A DNA stretch of 64,000 nucleotides from positions 43,240,868 to 43,304,867 of the forward strand of contig NC_084591.1 of assembly GCF_033807715.1 (NCBI RefSeq). The letters run 5' to 3'. The position numbers and the translations under genes were made by a program. The notes beneath the pieces are model-generated. The model was given only the letters and a program-made list of their open reading frames with translations, made no database searches and was not told where the DNA came from. This document shows positions 48,408 through 59,649 of this stretch, in pieces (within the stretch, counting starts at the first letter, position 1; every line of letters begins with the position of its first letter). This DNA comes from Cololabis saira (taxonomy: Eukaryota > Chordata > Actinopteri > Beloniformes > Belonidae).

Positions 48408-49345
48408 TAGGGCTGAACGATTTTTGAAAATAATCTAATTGCGATTTTTTTCCTCAATATTGCGATTGTGATTTAATATGCGATTATTTTTCAACTACAC
48501 AAGCAATAAATCATTCTGTTTTATAATAAACAATGTCAGATTTATTTAAAGCACAGATTACAACAATAAAGCAAACAAATCTGTGGCTTTACCTCTTTAA
48601 CACGTCTACACACGTCTGTATACACGAGTGTTATGGGTCGTTCTCTGAACCCAATCGCACGACACCAAACCAGGTTAAACTTTAGCCAAAACGAGGTGTA
48701 GTTTAATAGAAAAACACAGAAAAACTTCCACAGGGAACAAAAAAACCCTTCCTCACCGGGAACTCAGAATTTCTTCACAAATAACTCAAAAATCACAGGA
48801 AGAAAAAAACCACCAGCAAACTAACAAAACAAACCAACAAAGCTCAACAAAGAGTTAACAAAAAGAACCAGCAATGAACAACTGGCAGCCCCGCTCTTAA
48901 ACCTCCTGATGAGCTGACGGGCTGCAGGTTCAGGCTCACAGCCGGACTCAAGGCTGATTTATGGTTCCGCGTTACACCAACGCAGAGCCTACGGCGTAGG
49001 GAACGCGGCGACACGCACACTCTGCGTCGATTTAACGCAGAACCATAATTCAGACTTCACTGTCCGCCGATGCACGCCCGGCTCGTCGCCGCGCGCAGCT
49101 CCTCGCCACGCCGACTCCGCGCTCATATATTTAATAAATATATAAAGCCCATATATTCATAAAGCCCCGCCTGGCCGAGCCCTAACGCCGAGACCATGGT
49201 AGATAAGTTACGCTGCACCGCTCTGCTCACTCGCACATCACGTGACCAGATCACATGACTGGTCAAATCGCAGCCTTCGCGGTTAGAAAATCTCGTTTTA
49301 TCACATCGCGATAATATCCCAAATGCAATTAATCGTTCAGCCCTA
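48408..49345. mobile_element. complete non-autonomous hAT element
   Basis: The ends TAGGGCTGAACGAT and ATCGTTCAGCCCTA are exact mirrors, flanked by the exact 8-bp duplication GATGTGAC (48400-48407, 49346-49353). Sub-terminal GCGATTTTT and TCGCGATAATAT blocks are shared with the fragment at 6697. No transposase. A fold-back element (48950-49057) is nested inside. Confidence 0.92.
48950..49057. mobile_element. nested fold-back MITE
   Basis: AAGGCTGATTTATGGTTCCG CGTTA at the left is mirrored by TTTAACGCAGAACCATAATTCAGACTT at the right, with ACGCAGAG / CTCTGCGT stems next to it. About 108 bp in total, a compact palindromic element common in fish. No clear target duplication. Confidence 0.7.
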
Positions 49346-49353
49346 GATGTGAC

Positions 49354-50149
49354 TGTTTCATATCGAGAAAAGTGAGAGCGGTGATATGAGCTCTATTGTA
49401 GAAATGCTCATGATTGACTTGTGTAAACTCAAACTTACTCAAACTTTATTTATTTATATAGCACCAAATCATACAATACAAATGTAATACATGGTACTTT
49501 ACACGCAGAATAAAATAAGTAAGTTTAATAGTGTAACTGTATAATGTTGTCATAAATGCTGAGCAATATTTGGTTTGATATCTGGAAAAAACAAAAATTG
49601 TGGTGAGCAATCCCCAGCTTTAAAAAATCTGACTGCATTTTTCTTATGGTCTGGCGATGCTGGTATTAGATAATCAAGTAGGAATGCAGAGGCACAACAA
49701 AAATGTAGAAGAGAAGAAAGAGAGGGAGGTAAGATAAAGAAAAGCAGGAAATTAAATAAAGTGATGAAGAGAAGTGAAAAAAGAAAAAAGAAAAAATGTA
49801 AACCACTGAGTGAGCAAAACAGAAAATTGATAAAGAAAAAAGAGATTTGGAAGAAGTGATTAACTTAAAAAAAGGTGTTGTGCTTCTACTAAAGAAAAGG
49901 TTTCTTTGTTTCACAAGTAGAAGAGTGTTTGCGCTGTAAAGGGCTGATGTGCTTATTGTCCCTCCCAAGGACATCCATTGCTCTAAATTCTCCCTTCAAT
50001 TAATGATGTGTCAACAAATGTTTGAAAGTCTAATTACTGAATACTTTCAAAGGTGAAGTGGATTGTTCCATCAGAGACACTGGCAGTTTTCAAAGCCAAG
50101 AAATAAATGGAAGAAAGAAAGGAGGTCAACTTTGAGAATGAATGTGAGC
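49354..50149. other. intron sequence with a short dispersed-repeat piece
   Basis: TTTATTTATTTATATAGCAC near 49443 resembles a common LINE/SINE 3' piece. The rest is purine-rich and featureless. Confidence 0.4.
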
Positions 50150-50282
50150 ACACAAGATTTATCTTCTCATTACAAGCAAAAAAATCTTGTTCCATTGGCA
50201 GATTTTTTCTACTTATTTTAAGTGAAAATTTACTTGAAACAGGTGAAAATTGTCAAACAACAAGTTATTTTTCTGGTAATGG
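50150..50282. mobile_element. MITE of the CACTGCAAAAACTC family (copy 2, truncated)
   Basis: Shares AAGATTTATCTTCTCATTAC, TGGCAGATTTTTTCTACTTA and AACAGGTGAAAATTGTCAAA with copy 3. It stops at CTGGTAATG, where a Harbinger fragment begins. Confidence 0.75.
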
Positions 50283-50520
50283 CCGGGTTTCCCAGATCCA
50301 ACCTCTCTTAAGGATTTAAGAGAGGTTCAAAGAAGGTTTCAACTAAGAAGGTACCCTAAGATACGGGTGTTTCCCAGATGACTTCTTAACACCGTCCTTT
50401 AGTTTCGCTCTTTCAGAAGCTCTTTGGAGGAGCTGTCCGGTTCTGAAACCAAATCAATCGATGCCAGGCAAATCGATCACCGATCACTATCAGCGCATTT
50501 TCACACGCAGCACTGCTGCC
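50283..50520 (-). mobile_element. Harbinger fragment (same family as 45266-47229)
   Basis: Starts GCCGGGTTTCCCAGATCCAA and includes AAATCAATCGATGCCAGGCA AATCGAT, the reverse of the right-hand segment of the element at 45266-47229 (near 47030-47065). Only one end is present. Confidence 0.65.
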
Positions 50521-50879
50521 TAACGCACTAATTCCCTGCTGTGCGTTACAATGAAAAATTAAGATGATAAATATAATTCAATGACCCTTCTTCATGATGA
50601 AAACATGACTGCAACTAAATAAGAAGTAGTCTTGGTAAGAGAACAATGAGGAAATGTATTGTTTTTACTAAATGTGAAAGATGGACGACAGGAGAAATGA
50701 ACTTAACGATCATTCAGCATATAGGACCACGTTGTATCCTCCTGACTAGTAAAACAGAATCCTTCAACTCAAAAAAATATTCTGAAGTTTATAAAGCTGC
50801 TTGACCGTTTTCACTATTGCATTAATGAACGTTGTATTTGCGGATGTTTGGAGACACAGCGGGTGTGGAGACCAGTGTT

Positions 50880-51595
50880 GGGACTAACGTTATTTAGTAA
50901 CGCGTTACAGTAACGCCGTTAGTTTTGCGGTAACTAATACTCTAACGCATTACTTTTTAAATTCAGTCACGCAATTACCGCTACCAAACGGTGCGGTACT
51001 CCGTTATTTCTGCAGCTACAGTGAAGCTTTTTTTCCCCACACGCGGAGACCGGAGGAAACGTAGTGGGCGTTCAAAAACATGACGGTCATGAGCCAAGAG
51101 AAGGCGAGTTTCTCAACGTGGAATTACAGAAATCCCTGGTTTTTCGCAGGGGTTATGTTCCAAAAAGAACCCGTGATAATTGAAATTCTTTTTACAATTA
51201 TTATAGAAGGCTTCAAATTGCGGAGATCAGCACGCACGTATGTACGCATGTATGTAGCACGTACGTATCTCGCACGTATTTCACTGCTCTTCTGATGCTG
51301 CTGCATCCCGACTCGCGCTGTAGCCTCATTTTATCCTAAACCCTGCAGTGTAGCTGTGTTTTTTCAAGAGAAGAAAATAGTTATGGTTGTCTTCGCCCTT
51401 TTTTCTTCTGGGCAAAAAGATTGTTATAAACCGACATGCTACCATTGGTTATTATATTTGAGGACTGTAATGAACGATTCATCAAAGGCTCCTGTTCTTC
51501 AGCTGCTGCTGAAGCTCATTGGCCGTTCTCAGCTTGTTGCTAAGCAACCAACGTTATTGATACAGGAAGTGAAGAAGCGGGGAGACTGTTAAGAA
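50880..51595. mobile_element. hAT-like CAGTGTTGGGACTAACG end plus further dispersed repeat
   Basis: CAGTGTTGGGACTAACGTTA with following GTAACGCGTTACAGTAACGC is the left end of a widespread hAT-type MITE. Its right end is not found. From about 51125 another repeat-like block begins (AATCCCTGGTTTTTCGCAGG GGTTATGTTCC). Boundaries are uncertain. Confidence 0.5.
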
Positions 51596-51639
51596 TGCAG
51601 AACAAGATGCACAATGTAAATCCATACAGTACCTGCCAG

Positions 51640-51872
51640 TGGGACCAGATTTATCTTCTCATTACAAGCAAAAAAATCTTGTTCCACTGGCAGATTTTTC
51701 TACTTTTTTTAAGTGAAAATCTACTTGAAACAGGTGAAAATTGTCAAATAACAAGTTATTTTTCTGGTAATGACACTTGTTTTAGGTGTAATGAGATTTG
51801 TTTGACTAAAAATGAGACATTTTAACTAGAAATAAACAAATATTCTTGGTAAGATTTTGAGTTTTTGCAGTG
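51640..51872. mobile_element. MITE of the CACTGCAAAAACTC family (copy 3, left-truncated)
   Basis: Carries the right arm including GGTAATGACACTTGTTTTAG and ends in GATTTTGAGTTTTTGCAGTG, the mirror of the left end of copy 1. The left terminus is missing. Confidence 0.8.
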
Positions 51873-52126
51873 TAAGCTTTCTCCTGGCAACACTTCCAAA
51901 CATGCCATATCGTTTGGTCTCTTTCTAAATGCATAGTAATGAACTTTCACATTTAACATGGTAACCACCGTAGAATGTGGTTGTTTTTTTATTTTTAATC
52001 TTTTTAACAAGTTGTCTGGGGATTGAACAGCCAGGTTTGGGGGGTAAACTTGCATCTGTGTTCCTTCCTAGGAGGATCAAGGATCATCTCAAACATTTCT
52101 CATTTCTCAATAGTTCTAATGGACTC

Positions 52127-52323
52127 TGTGGCAGGGTGGAGGAGCAGCCACTCAGCCGATTGGGCACACCTGTGCTCAATCGGCCTCTCCACCCTGCAAG
52201 AGGTCTGCTGGGAGAAGGTTCTGCTGGTGCACGTGTGGCTGTGTGATTGAATAAAGAGTTCCTACACTAAACCCTGTGTCCTCTGTCCTGTCGGCCGGCC
52301 CCAGTGGCAACGAGCTTGCTACA
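52127..52323. mobile_element. solo LTR
   Basis: Starts TGTGGCAGGGTGGAGGAGCA and ends ...GAGCTTGCTACA, flanked by the exact 5-bp duplication GACTC (52122-52126, 52324-52328). AATAAA lies near 52251. It resembles the LTR at 18418-18711 in its first and last 20 bases, so both probably belong to one family of Gmr1-like/Ty3 elements. Confidence 0.85.
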
Positions 52324-52328
52324 GACTC

Positions 52329-54478
52329 CAAATAGTTTGGAAATGGTTTTGTGACTCTGCCCAGATTGGTGGGCAGCTTCTCTGAGTTCAATGCCGATGT
52401 CTTTCCTCCTTGGCATTGTAGTCATTCACATGTGAATGACTCAGAACACAGCAAATCTTCTGCTTTTATATAGATGCTCACACGTACCGTTGATTAGTTA
52501 ATCAAGTGAATTTGATTGCCAGCACCTGACTCCTACTTTCCCTTTCAATTCCTAACGAGGGTAAAGGTTCTCTTACCTGTAGGCCCCATTGGGAGTGGAA
52601 GTGTTGTGGTTACTTTTCAGCTGTTTTGTTCCAAGCTCAGGTCTCACAAAAGGAGCAGAAGCAGAATGCTTACATGCGCTGCCTGATTGGATTTATTTGT
52701 AAAACGACGACTCTCCCCAAATGTAGTCTGCTCATTTAAAAATGTATATCTTGTAGGGATTTCAAATAAAACGTTTATCAACTTCTAAACTTAACCTCTC
52801 TTTGTACATAGCTCAAATATCTCCTGAATCTTCTAAAACCCACCTGAATTGACTGACTGTCAATTCCAAGCCAAAGGTTAACATTTGAGTAAAGAGGGCT
52901 GTGTGTTTTATTTCTTTTTTTGGCTTTCTGAGGATGAGCAAAGGATATGAGCTCCATTACAAAAAATGATTATTATAACCAATAAATAACAAAAATTAAA
53001 TGAAATAAAGAATCAATGTAAAACTAAAGTCATCTAGGTCTTTACATGGTGGAAATAGTTTAAACATCCATTCACCATGACACACAGAGAGACCAACTAT
53101 GCGAAAGGAGGATGACAGAAACCAAACAACCAGCTTACCTCTCTTCCCTTTCCATGGAAGGAGAAAAAAAGAAGAAATGTAAAATGACAGTGAGATCAAA
53201 ATACAAGTTTAGCCTTAATTGATATTTTACTAAGAATGTGTTTGTATCTGTTTTGGAGGCATGGGTCTTCCTAGAACTGGTGCAACTCTGTCTCGCAGTC
53301 TGGTCCCTGATGTGAAGTAACGTTAGACGTAACCTTCTGTAGATAAAAGCTGCGGGGTTCATTCCCTATTTTATACATTGCTGACTCAAAAAAAACATAG
53401 ATACATAAAAAAAAAAAATGAAGGAAATGTTGGGAATATCAAAAATACAATGAGCACGCTGTTTACAATAACATTTCCACATTTAAGCTTGAACAGATTG
53501 TGGCAGAGCTCTAAAAAAATCTTTTAATTTGTAGTTAACATCACATCGGAAGCTCGGAGCAGAGATCTGCTGGTCGCCATGGCAGCGGCAGAGCTCGGTA
53601 TGTTATTAATACTGTAGAAACAGATGCCTGAGTGTCGAGCTGCCACTTAAGGCCGAAACAAATGCCACATCTCAACACCTATGATTGATCAGTTTTACAC
53701 CTTGGCACCAAACTCTACGCATATGGGCCGTGGGCGTTGTTTTCATCGTGTCTCTGCGGTGGAAGTAATGCAACACCACCACTTGCCGTGTCATCTACCA
53801 CTTTAGTGTGATTGCTGCCAACTGAAGTGAAGGAAGAAACCGGGTAGAGCTGCGGAAAGTGATCAAGCATGTAAATGAAATGATCAAGTGACTCGTGCTG
53901 GGTTCACTTTTAAAAAAAAAGAAAAAAACAACTAAGTTTCTGCCGTAAAGAAACTCAAAAGGATTTTTTTTTTTCCAAAGGTAAACTGTTCTTGTTAGAA
54001 ATCCAAAACACTTTCAGATTGGAGGCCAGGGAGTCACAAAGCAGACTTTCTGTCAGAACAAGAACAACGTGACAATAAAATAATACAAGGGTAAAAAGAA
54101 TACCAAAATGTTATTTCTTTTAATGTTAGTGTTTTTTTTTTTTACTGCGATTAAACTGAATGCTCCCAAACATTTAGGGTTAAATTATGAATAAATGTAC
54201 AAATAATAGCAATGACCCGCTCATTTCAGCCTGTACAACATAGGATTTTGTTGCTTGAATGAGTTGCTTGAGTTTGAATTTGTCTGAAGATTTAGATGTT
54301 TATTTATAAGATTAATTCCTCAAAAAGTAAATCAAAATAAACTGGAATGAAAATGACAGTTTTTTCTCTTAGTGGCAGACATATAGTTAAAGCTGTAAAA
54401 GACAATCTGTCTTACCTGATGAATAAAATAAATAAATATTAACCTGCCTACTGATAACTCAAAAGCTGAAAAGAATAC
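52329..54478. other. intron sequence; possible plus-strand mini-exon near 53579
   Basis: No recognised repeats. At 53574-53600 a strong Kozak context (GTCGCCATGGCAG) is followed six codons later by GAGCTCG and a gtatgt donor (see findings). Otherwise nothing is supported. Confidence 0.3.
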
Positions 54479-54579
54479 CTCAGAGTGGTGTTCATCGTTC
54501 TGCTGCAGGACTTCAATGCAGAGCTCTCCCAACCTCATCATGTCCTCCAGTCTTTTTTCTGGTGTGTCTTGAGGGTCAA
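54479..54579 (-). CDS. cadps2: cadps2 exon ([13 protein letters not shown] ... EHHSE)
   Basis: A 101-bp exon with acceptor ...cttttag before TTGACCC and donor CTCTGAG before gtattc. It completes a split V codon and then reads [20 protein letters not shown] followed by [13 protein letters not shown], ending in phase 0. This matches the CAPS stretch just before the conserved SWWP segment. Mammalian CAPS genes can carry a few extra variable residues at this junction, and none are visible here, so the exon joins the SWWP exon directly. Confidence 0.92.
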
Positions 54580-54839
54580 CTAAAAGTTAGAAGAGAGGAG
54601 AAATATGTACAATACTGATTTGTTTCTTGAAAACTGACTTTCAAACATGACCTTTCCTCATACTTGCTACGCTCTCAGAGTGCAAGTTTACTTGTAGTTC
54701 CTAGAAGGCCAAAATGTATTTTTGGAGCTTTAAATACATAACATCTGCAGACGTCTATGAACTAAAGCTGTTGTAAAGAAGAGTGGGCTGAAATTCCAGC
54801 ACAATAATGTGAAAAACTGAAAGGCACCATTACCATGGA

Positions 54840-55040
54840 ACCAACTTCTAATTTGGGTTAAGGAGGCTGACACCACCTCCATCTTTAAAACCAAACTTAA
54901 AACGTTAGTGTTTAGTAAAACCTCTAGTTAGTGTGAACTCTAGTGTGTTAGGGCCAGTAGTCATACCTGCAGCCTAAAGACTAAAGCAGCTGGTCTTAAA
55001 CAGAGCTTCATCCTAGATATGCTGCTATAGAGCTACGCTG
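54840..55040 (+). mobile_element. L2/CR1-like LINE 3' remnant
   Basis: GAGGCTGACACCACCTCCAT followed by TTAAAACCAAACTTAAAAC and ATATGCTGCTATAGAGCTAC GCTGCAGGGGG is a frequent fish LINE 3' segment. No coding region remains. Confidence 0.5.
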
Positions 55041-55865
55041 CAGGGGGATGAATGAATGAATGAATGAATGAATGAATGAATGAATGGTCTTTATTTCGAC
55101 AAGTACAAGTTATTTTACAAAACAAAATGAAAAAAGTAAAATAAACATTGCTTTTGCCGAAAAGGTGTAGGCTGAAGCCGTAGCTTATAGTGCCGACCCT
55201 TTTTGTCTTGTGATCAGCTTAAATCTGAAACATTAGTATTACTTCGAGGAAACAAATAATGCATAAAGAAGACAAAAATAAATAAGACAAAATATAAAAT
55301 TGACGTTTCACATTCTAGAATGTTTTTGATAATATACTTTATAGTTATAGTGTTTTATATTTATTTAAAATATTTTCTTTAAACATTTCCTTAAACTTGT
55401 AGATAGAACTGCACATTTTTAGGTCGTTGTCACAACTATTCCATATTTCTCTTGCCTTAATTGATGTACATCTCTTTTTAATATTTATTCTTGCTGTCGT
55501 CGTCTCAAACATGAGTTTCCCCCTCAGGTCATAGCGGGTTTCTTTAATTTGGAACAAATCCTGAATGCAGTTTGGAAGCAGTTTCTGCTGGGCTTTAAAA
55601 GGCAAATAGAACAGTTTTCTGCTCTACTATATCATGGAATCATGGAGTATTATATTTAATAAAGAGATTATTTGTTGGTTCATAATAGTCAGATCTATTA
55701 ATTATCCTTAAAGCTCTTTTCTGTTATAAGAAAATAGGGTTTATATTTGTTTTATAGGTGTTACCCCAAACCTCCAACACAATAAGTCATGTATGGAACT
55801 ATGAGTGAGTTATACATCAAAAACTGTGCTCTTTGACAGAAGATATAATTTGTTTTACTTAATAT
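55041..55865 (-). mobile_element. LINE 3' part, minus strand, with TTCA tail
   Basis: The minus frame 55605-55345 reads LFQIKETRYDLRGKLMFETT, ARINIKKRCTSIKAREIWNS and CDNDLKMCSSIYKFKEMFKE, a non-LTR reverse-transcriptase C-terminus. Broken upstream coding (YCVGGLG, RIINRSDYYEP) reaches about 55860. The 3' end carries a (TTCA)n tail (plus-strand TGAA repeats 55048-55086). Confidence 0.7.
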
Positions 55866-55869
55866 TGCT

Positions 55870-56460
55870 AGGGGGAGATGGGAGTGGTGCCTACAGGTGG
55901 TGGACCTCTTGGCCCTGCGATCGGCCTATACCAGGTGGCTGGTGCCTGGCTGGGTCCTGGTCTGTCGCCGTGGGTTTCCTGGCTGCCTCCTCCCGTGGAC
56001 ATGGGGGCTCCACCCGGGGCTTCCCTCTGTCGCCACTGGCGGGGGGCGGGGCTTCCTGGTAGGGGGTTTCCTCCTGTCCCTCTTCTGGTCCTCCGTGTGG
56101 CTGCTGGTGGCCTGGGTTCGGGTTTCTTCCTTGTCGGCTTCTGGTGTCTCGGGTGGCGTGTTTGTGCTCTCCCTCTTCCACTGTAGTTGCAGTTCAGGTA
56201 AAGCCCTGTTTTCACCTTGCACACACACATCACCTGCTCACACACCTACACGCTCACCTCACAGTTCAGGGGCAGATAATCGCAGTAGGCTAGTACTGAT
56301 TTAGTTTTAGAGACCTGGAATGGTTGCTGTTTGTGTTTCTGCTTGTTCCCGTTTCTGTTTATTTCTTTCTCTCTTGCAGATTGCAAAGGCTTGTGTGCCC
56401 GTTGTGTGTTTTCCTGTGTTTCTCTCAGTTCACAGATGCCCCCCGACCTATCCCTCTCAT
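55870..56460. repeat. GC-rich fish-type repeat segment
   Basis: The part 55880-56200 is markedly G/C- and G/T-rich (GGTGGACCTCTTGGCCCTGC, CTGGCGGGGGGCGGGGCTTC) against an AT-rich intron. Five overlapping frames are open on both strands because of composition. It resembles a transposon internal segment common in fish. No family name is certain. Confidence 0.45.
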
Positions 56461-56626
56461 ATATATTATAGGCTTATAGGCTTCTGGCCTGTTGTTGCTG
56501 GTACCTCTGAGTATTTAAAAACAAAACTAAAAAAAAATTCCACTATTTTTGTTAATTTTTTTTTACATGAATTATTTATATAACATTAAATCTAAACTGT
56601 AACCTTTTGATAAAAAGAAAACTTAC

Positions 56627-56750
56627 CCTTGATCTGAGCATAATCCATCAACTGACTGTAGTTAAGTTGTGCTGCCTTTTCCAGACACCTTTGGACCAGT
56701 TTCTTCATGTCCTCAGAAGAAACAGGTGAGGAGATGTCTTTCATCAAAAC
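56627..56750 (-). CDS. cadps2: cadps2 exon (VLMKDISSP ... DYAQIK)
   Basis: This 124-bp exon is the most 5' one in the window. The acceptor is ...gttttcag before GTTTTGATG and the donor is AAGG before gtaagt. It starts in phase 0 and ends after one base of a codon, so 41 full codons are present. The peptide begins VLMKDISSPVSSEDMKKLV and ends NYSQLMDYAQIK, matching the CAPS segment that leads into the MUN/MHD1 region. The residual G joins TT of the next exon to give V. It lies 1.7 kb from the 5' part of the L1 element, which sits in the intron upstream. Confidence 0.9.
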
Positions 56751-57049
56751 CTGAAAACACAAAGATATCATTTCTCAGAAGTTCTAAACATAGGTGTCCC
56801 TGGAAAGGTCAGAGCCTGCATTCAGCAAGTTTATCAGATCAAGAAATGCTGATCTATTCTGCTTACAGTTCTGATTTGTTATCGATTATTTAACCAATAT
56901 TCAATGTGGTAATATAAGTGCTTTGTCAGCATATTGAATGCTAGCTGAAGCAAAAGTCTCAATCAAAATCTAAAATTAAGAGAATTAGAAAACATGTAGA
57001 ATTTGATATTTATGTTTTTTAGTTTAGAGAAGAGACAGCTCGAGTAAAG

Positions 57050-58192
57050 ATTCTTAATGACATGCATTCCGATACAGATAGTGACAACAATTCAGTCTTC
57101 AACAGTCGAACATAACACATTGATAGACTGGTTGAAGAACTGGGTGGGACTTTCTGGCACAGCACTTGCCTGGTTGGAGTCCGATCTAAAAAAAAAACAG
57201 GGACTATTTTGTGTCTTTAGGAAACTGCAAATATATATATATATATTAAAAAAAAAAAAAAAACAATTTGTGGAGTTCCTCAAGGTTCAGTTCTGAGGCC
57301 TCTGTTGTTTAACATCCATATGCTTCTACTCGCTCAAATTATGTAAAAAAACAAAATGTGCATCATAACTGCGCAGATGTCACACAAATCCATATACCGG
57401 TAATCATCTCCCCAGGAGACTATAATTCAGTTCAAACATTGATCAAATGCATTGATCGAATTAAAGAATGGATGTGCCAGAATCTTCTCTAGTTAAATGA
57501 AAGGGGTGGTTCTGGACTCAGATCTGAATTTTAACAGCCTCATTAAGACAGTAGTGAAGTCAGTCTATTATCACCTAAAGAATATTACGCAGATTAAAGG
57601 ACTGATGTCTCAGTGGGACTTATTTTCAGGTCTCCCTAAAAATCCATTAAACAACTGCAGTTAGTTTCAGAATGTTGCTCCCAAGAGAGTGGACCATATA
57701 ACTTCGGTTCTTAAATCTTCACACGACTTTCTGTTTATCACAGAATATATGTTAAAATCCTGTTGGTTTATAAATCTCTGAATGGTCTAGAGCCAAAATA
57801 CATCTCTGATCTCCTGGTCCATTATGAACCAACCAGAACCCTCAGGTCGTCATGGTCACACCTACTTTCTGTAACCAGAGTTAGAACCAAACATGGTGAG
57901 GCAGCGTTCAACTTTTATGCTCTTCACCTGTGGGACAAACTCCCAGAATGCATCAGGTCTGCTGACCCTTTCAATTGCTTTAAATTAAGGTTGAAAACCT
58001 TTTTAATTACTGCTGCATCTCAGTAATCTCCCACAATGCACTATAACCTTTAAGTCTTGCATCTCATTTGTTTTATTCTTTTTAACCTATTTCTGTCTTT
58101 AATTTCTGCTTTTAAACTCTTTTTTAAAATCTTTTCATGGAAAGCACTTTGTACATGAAACGTGTTGTACCAATAAACTTGCCTTGCCTTCA
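57050..58192 (+). mobile_element. L2/Rex1-like LINE, 5'-truncated and decayed
   Basis: Coding traces in order: LIDWLKNWVGLSGTALAWLE, then VPQGSVL.PLLFNIHML across 57273-57325, then 57763-58026 YKSLNGLEPKYISDLLVHYE ... HLWDKLPECI. The 3' end is AAAGCACTTTGTACATGAAA ... CCAATAAACTTGCCTTGCC. Stops and frameshifts are present, including an A-run with TA repeats at 57228-57262. Confidence 0.75.
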
Positions 58193-58439
58193 CATAAATG
58201 CACAAAAGGTAAGTAAACAAATAAATACACTAACAAGGAAAAGGCTCGGGATGAAAATCAGAGAGATTTCTTCTTACTATAATACCAATGACTTATTAAA
58301 GGTATTGTGACATCATTTTTAACATGCTTTTAACACTATTAAAAGTCTTGGCCAACATCCCTCAAATGTGTCTAAAAGTGTGTAACAAGAAAAACTTCAC
58401 TCTAGTACTCCATTCCTGGCTTTTTATGACAGTGTTTTT

Positions 58440-58674
58440 TTGCGCCGTGAAAAACGCTTCCTTGGTGCCGACGTGGACTTCCGGTGAGGCACCGCATGCT
58501 GATGGACGCGTTCTGAACGCCGCTCTAACCCCCCGTCATCTTTAACAAAGTATGCTTTACAAGAGTGATTAAGCGATACGAGACTTAACTTAAATGTGAG
58601 TAAAAAGAAAAAAGAAACAAAAGAAAGAAAAAAAACCGACAAGATCAGTAGCCTAAGGAAAAACAGCAGCTTTT
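58440..58674 (+). promoter_or_regulatory. probable L1 5' UTR/internal promoter
   Basis: A locally GC-richer block (GCCGACGTGGACTTCCGGTG, GACGCGTTCTGAACGCCGCT) precedes ORF1 and contains an ETS-like CTTCCGGT core. L1 elements carry an internal promoter in this position. The exact start of the element is not visible because no target duplication can be checked. Confidence 0.4.
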
Positions 58675-59616
58675 ATGGCTACTCGACTCCGCAACAAAGC
58701 GGCAGACCAAACGGACAAAGACGAAGATAAGATGTTGGATAAAATCCTCCAAGAGCTCAAAGACTCTCGAAAAGAAATCCAACAGTTCCGAACCGAAACT
58801 GGGAAACATTTCGTGGAATTGAGGGAAGAAATGAAAGAAATCAGAACGGATTTGAGTAAAGTGGAACAGAGGCTGGACGAAGCGGAAACTCGAATCACAG
58901 AAATGGAGGACAAAGACACGCGACTGACAAAGGTGATGATCCACCTGCTGCAATCTCAAAGAGAAATAAAAAAGAAATGTGAAGATCTGGAAGGACGAAG
59001 CCGTAGAGAAAATATAAGAATACACGGAATTAAAGAGGGGAGTGAAGGTGACAGCCCCATTAAATTCATCGAAAGGTTGATAAAGGAAAAGTTAAATATC
59101 GCGGAGGACTTGCAAATTGTCCGAGCGCACCGCTCTTTGGCTCCGAAATACAATGTGGGTATGAGACCGAGATCCTTCATAATTCGCTTTCTAAACTACA
59201 ATACCCGCCAGCGAGTTCTGAGTTCAGCATGGGCGAGGAAGGAGATTTATGTGGATGAAACGAGAATCTTCTTTGACCAGGATTACTCCACCGCGGTCCA
59301 AAGAGAGAGAGCAAAGTACAAGCCAATGCGTAAAAAGTTGCATGAACTACAGATAAAGTCCCATCTGATATATCCAGCAAAGCTGAAGGTCTTCAGCCAA
59401 GAAGGCGCAGTTGTCTATGACAATCTCCAGGCCGCAGCGAGGGGATTACGGGCCCGAGGTATCAGCATGGATGTACCGGAGGAACCAGACCTGGATGAGC
59501 TGCTGCGCAGAGACGGCTGGATGACAGCGGACAGACGCAGAGAGGGAGAGGCCGCGCTGGTGGCCCAGGTGACGGCTTTGGCGCAGTCATTGAGACGGGA
59601 TGGAGAAGATGATTAG
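58675..59616 (+). CDS. L1 ORF1 protein (RNA-binding nucleocapsid-like)
   Basis: 313 codons. The N-terminal half to about residue 105 is charged and heptad-like (KILQELKDSRKEIQQF, VEQRLDEAETRITEMEDKD), a coiled coil for trimerisation. Residues about 108-205 form the RRM-like core (SRRENIRIHGIKEGSEGDSP, VRAHRSL, PRSFIIRFLNY). Residues about 206-270 give the C-terminal domain (REAK/ARKEIYVDETRIFFDQD, YKPMRKKLHE, LIYPAKLKVF). This is the Transposase_22 layout. ORF1p coats L1 RNA and acts as a chaperone. No lesions are seen. Confidence 0.92.
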   Translation: MATRLRNKAADQTDKDEDKMLDKILQELKDSRKEIQQFRTETGKHFVELREEMKEIRTDLSKVEQRLDEAETRITEMEDKDTRLTKVMIHLLQSQREIKKKCEDLEGRSRRENIRIHGIKEGSEGDSPIKFIERLIKEKLNIAEDLQIVRAHRSLAPKYNVGMRPRSFIIRFLNYNTRQRVLSSAWARKEIYVDETRIFFDQDYSTAVQRERAKYKPMRKKLHELQIKSHLIYPAKLKVFSQEGAVVYDNLQAAARGLRARGISMDVPEEPDLDELLRRDGWMTADRRREGEAALVAQVTALAQSLRRDGEDD

Positions 59617-59649
59617 GAGTAAATAATCTACCCTGGAAAGAGGTACTGC

